Shown: piece by piece, positions 6,240-8,093 of the stretch | How positions within the stretch are numbered: position 1 is the first letter of the stretch | Layout of the letters: each line of letters opens with the position of its first letter | Source: an uncultured Alphaproteobacteria bacterium | Lineage (GTDB): Bacteria > Pseudomonadota > Alphaproteobacteria > Puniceispirillales > Puniceispirillaceae | Reading direction: 5' to 3' | Assembly: GCA_913064995.1 (NCBI GenBank) | Contig: CAJYBL010000061.1 | Coordinates: forward strand, 1-8,093 | Length of the DNA: 8,093 nucleotides | Position numbers and translations under genes: made by a program | Notes under the pieces: generated by a model | What the model was told of the DNA's origin: nothing | Databases searched by the model: none | What the model saw: the letters and a program-made list of their open reading frames with translations, nothing else

Positions 6240-6968
6240 ATGCCATTATCACTGGTAAAATCTGCGGTTGAGACCAACCAAATCAAGGCGGTTATTTTTG
6301 ATATGGACGGGCTTTTGCTCGACACTGAAACCTTGTCCTTTGAGTCATTCATCGCAACCGCCACCAGATATGATCTCGATGTCGGGATTGATGATTATCG
6401 TGATATGATCGGGCTGAATGCGGCAACAGGCATTGATATTCTTCGTGCCATGCTGCCACCACATTTGGATGCGGTTGCCTTCAAAAATGAATGGCTTGAT
6501 GTCTATCGGCAGCTTTTGCTTGACGATGTGCCAGTAAAGGCGGGGGCGCACGCGTTTTTGGCAAGCCTTCACCAGATGGATATGCCGCGCGCTGTTGCCA
6601 CCTCATCATCTGGTCAAAAGGCGCGTGCAATTTTGCAGGAAACCGGCCTGATGCCCTATATCCAGCATGTCACTGGCGGGGACGAGGTTCCCGCTGGTAA
6701 ACCAGCACCAGATGTTTATCTAGATGCCGCCCGCAAGCTTGGCATCGACACGGGTGATTGTCTTGCTCTTGAAGATTCAAACAACGGCACTACTGCCGCC
6801 TTGGCCGCTGGCATGCAGGTTATTCAGATTCCCGACCTGGCCCCATCTAACCGGTTGCCAAGCCCACCCGATTTTCAAATCTGCACCAGCCTTGCCGAAG
6901 CGGCCAGCCTGATCGGCCTTGAAATTGATATATCACCACCAGTAACCAGTTACACAAGCCGTTCATAA
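6240..6968 (+). CDS. HAD-superfamily (subfamily IA) sugar-phosphate phosphatase or mutase-like hydrolase
   Basis: The 242-residue protein has all four haloacid-dehalogenase motifs: DMDGLLLDTE (nucleophile Asp21, acid/base Asp23), AVATSSSG (Thr121/Ser122), AGKPAPDVY (Lys154) and ALEDSNNG (Glu178, Asp179). A helical C1 cap fills residues 31-95. The closest named groups by motif are the beta-phosphoglucomutase-like and 2-deoxyglucose-6-phosphate phosphatase-like enzymes, which act on small phosphorylated sugars in the cytosol. AGGGA seven bases upstream supports the ATG at 6240. It is divergent from the amidase operon. Some HAD proteins take part in wall recycling (MupP dephosphorylates MurNAc-6-P in Pseudomonas), but MurQ already handles that compound here, so such a role is speculative. 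The last 15 residues are polar and poorly conserved in type. Substrate not predictable from sequence. Confidence 0.85.
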   Translation: MPLSLVKSAVETNQIKAVIFDMDGLLLDTETLSFESFIATATRYDLDVGIDDYRDMIGLNAATGIDILRAMLPPHLDAVAFKNEWLDVYRQLLLDDVPVKAGAHAFLASLHQMDMPRAVATSSSGQKARAILQETGLMPYIQHVTGGDEVPAGKPAPDVYLDAARKLGIDTGDCLALEDSNNGTTAALAAGMQVIQIPDLAPSNRLPSPPDFQICTSLAEAASLIGLEIDISPPVTSYTSRS

Positions 6969-7018
6969 TTCAGCCAAGACCAGACAGGGCCGCCAATTAG
7001 GGCAAGCCGACAACGGGC

Positions 7019-7048
7019 TAGACATAGCATTGGTTTGACGCCTATCAT
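7019..7048 (+). promoter_or_regulatory. Candidate promoter of the gloA-gloB operon
   Basis: TAGACA (7019-7024, five of six matches to TTGACA) and TATCAT (7043-7048, five of six matches to TATAAT) are separated by 18 bases. Transcription would begin near 7055 and give a leader of about 50 bases before the gloA ATG at 7106. The spacer holds TGACGCCTAT, a ten-base word also present in the anmK/murQ control region. Confidence 0.4.
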
Positions 7049-7105
7049 AAACATGCAAAGGTGCTGATAACATCTAGCGCGAATGAAACAGGGGTCCAGG
7101 ACATT

Positions 7106-7546
7106 ATGCGGTTTCTTCATACAATGGTTCGGGTGCGTGATATTGACGAGTCGCTCGATTTTTATTGCACCAAATTTGGTCTTGTTGAAATGCGCCGCAA
7201 GGATGTTCCCGAAGGCCGTTTCACCCTCATTTTTCTGGCAGCACCAAAAGATATGCAAAGCAGCAAAGCCGGCGGTGCGCCAGAACTAGAACTGACATTT
7301 AACTGGGATCCTGAAGATTATGATTATGGCCGGAATTTCGGCCATCTTGCCTATAAGGTCGATAATATCTATGAAAAATGCCAGCAACTGATGGATGCAG
7401 GCATTGTGATCAACCGCCCGCCACGCGATGGCCGGATGGCATTTATCAAGTCACCAGACAATATTTCAATTGAATTGCTGCAAGAAGGCGACTCCCTGCC
7501 ACCAGCCGAGCCATGGCTTTCAATGGAAAATATCGGACGTTGGTAG
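7106..7546 (+). CDS. gloA: Lactoylglutathione lyase (glyoxalase I)
   Basis: Glyoxalase I converts the hemithioacetal of methylglyoxal and glutathione to S-D-lactoylglutathione in the cytosol. The 146-residue protein follows the short bacterial form closely: MRFLHTMVRVRDIDESLDFY at the start, ELELTFNW, FGHLAYKVDNI and SPDNISIELLQ. The four metal ligands of E. coli GloA (His5, Glu56, His74, Glu122) correspond to His5, Glu62, His80 and Glu123. I chose the ATG at 7106 because AGGAC lies just upstream and the protein then begins exactly like E. coli GloA (MRLLHTM); an in-frame start at 7061 would add 15 residues without family support. The C-terminal tail after residue 125 (PPAEPWLSMENIGRW) is typical of alphaproteobacterial forms as I remember them. 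gloB begins 32 bases downstream, so the two are very likely one operon for methylglyoxal detoxification. Confidence 0.94.
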   Translation: MRFLHTMVRVRDIDESLDFYCTKFGLVEMRRKDVPEGRFTLIFLAAPKDMQSSKAGGAPELELTFNWDPEDYDYGRNFGHLAYKVDNIYEKCQQLMDAGIVINRPPRDGRMAFIKSPDNISIELLQEGDSLPPAEPWLSMENIGRW

Positions 7547-7578
7547 GCAAATTTACCGTCAATTAAAAGGAAATGGGC

Positions 7579-8082
7579 ATGGCCTTTCAAACACATCAAT
7601 TCCCCTATGGCGACGATAATTACGGACTTTTGCTGCATTGCACCGAAAGCAACCTTACCGCCTGTGTTGATGCAGGAGACGCCGCAGCGGCCGAGGCGGC
7701 CTTGGTCGAAACCGGCTGGCAGCTAAACCATATTTTCATTACGCACCATCATGGTGATCACACGGCTGGCCTTGCCGAACTGAAACAGCGTCATGGCGCC
7801 ACCGTTCTTGGTCCGGTCATTGATAGCGCTGCAAGCACACTTTATGATATCCGGCTTGGCGATGGTGATCATTTTGAATTTGCCGGTCGCCAGATCGATG
7901 TGATTTCGACTCCCGGTCACACACTTGATATGCTGAATTTCTATATCGCATCTGAATCCATAGTTTGCACCGGTGATACGCTATTTGTCATGGGATGTGG
8001 CCGCATTTTCGAAGGCGATGCCGATATGATGTGGACATCGCTTGAAAAGCTGTTGGCGCTTGCTGACCAGACGGACATTTAG
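7579..8082 (+). CDS. gloB: Hydroxyacylglutathione hydrolase (glyoxalase II), frame interrupted by TAG near the window end
   Basis: GloB hydrolyses S-D-lactoylglutathione to D-lactate and glutathione. The metallo-beta-lactamase domain is clear: FITHHHGDHTAGL (His56, His58, Asp60, His61), STPGHTLDM (His114) and CTGDTLFVMGCGRIFEG (Asp133). Only 167 residues are read before TAG at 8080-8082, against about 255 in the family. The stop falls where relatives have the Tyr of an IYCSHEYT-like segment; the following codons read Cys-Ser-Gln, so the last metal ligand (His of HEY) is also changed to Gln. The substrate-binding C-terminal region would lie beyond the window. Either the gene is a recent pseudogene or the last bases contain errors. 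The start at 7579 is favoured over 7573 because AAGGA at 7567-7571 is seven bases away. It follows gloA in one operon. Confidence 0.85.
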   Translation: MAFQTHQFPYGDDNYGLLLHCTESNLTACVDAGDAAAAEAALVETGWQLNHIFITHHHGDHTAGLAELKQRHGATVLGPVIDSAASTLYDIRLGDGDHFEFAGRQIDVISTPGHTLDMLNFYIASESIVCTGDTLFVMGCGRIFEGDADMMWTSLEKLLALADQTDI

Positions 8083-8093
8083 TGCAGCCAGGA

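Noticed and set aside
8080..8082. The gloB TAG as a recoded (read-through) codon.
   Set aside because: No recoding signal is visible, and the nearby His-to-Gln change in a metal ligand fits damage or sequence error better than programmed read-through.

Overview
The window looks like part of a compact bacterial chromosome, most likely from an alphaproteobacterium. The GC content is close to 50%, genes are tightly packed, and the best-remembered relatives of several proteins (MurQ with an ELPPTFNW motif, AmpG, the GloA/GloB pair) are alphaproteobacterial. A marine, SAR116-like lineage would fit, but this is a guess. I see no rRNA, tRNA, CRISPR array, insertion sequence, prophage block or origin.

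Layout. Positions 1-189 hold the first codons of a leftward gene and a divergent promoter region. Then come a PIG-L/LmbE-type deacetylase (+, 190-879), anhydro-MurNAc kinase AnmK (-, 876-2027), MurNAc-6-phosphate etherase MurQ (+, 2070-2849), a signal-peptide-less YkuD-fold enzyme (-, 2823-3356) and an AmpG-type muropeptide permease (+, 3471-4832). A two-gene leftward operon follows: a short T7-lysozyme-like amidase (-, 5657-6061) and an SH3b-NlpC/P60 peptidase (-, 4836-5651). The right end carries a HAD phosphatase (+, 6240-6968) and a glyoxalase operon, GloA (+, 7106-7546) and GloB (+, from 7579). GloB's frame is stopped by TAG at 8080-8082, eleven bases before the window ends.

How the genes work together. 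Positions 876-6061 form an almost complete cytosolic peptidoglycan-recycling island. AmpG imports anhydro-muropeptides; the amidase frees the stem peptide from anhydroMurNAc; the YkuD enzyme probably trims the terminal D-Ala as an L,D-carboxypeptidase; the NlpC/P60 enzyme cuts the peptide between D-Glu and the diamino acid. On the sugar side AnmK makes MurNAc-6-P and MurQ converts it to GlcNAc-6-P plus D-lactate. NagZ, NagA, Mpl and the dipeptide epimerase are not in the window. GloA/GloB also ends in D-lactate, a possible but unproven metabolic link.

Most notable points: the YkuD protein as a probable LdcA replacement; a phage-type amidase where AmpD would be expected; a MurQ lacking its usual C-terminal helical domain, with its end overlapping the next gene; strict strand alternation with three tail-to-tail gene pairs that leave no room for terminators; a 42-base divergent anmK/murQ control region with a possibly leaderless murQ; and the interrupted gloB.
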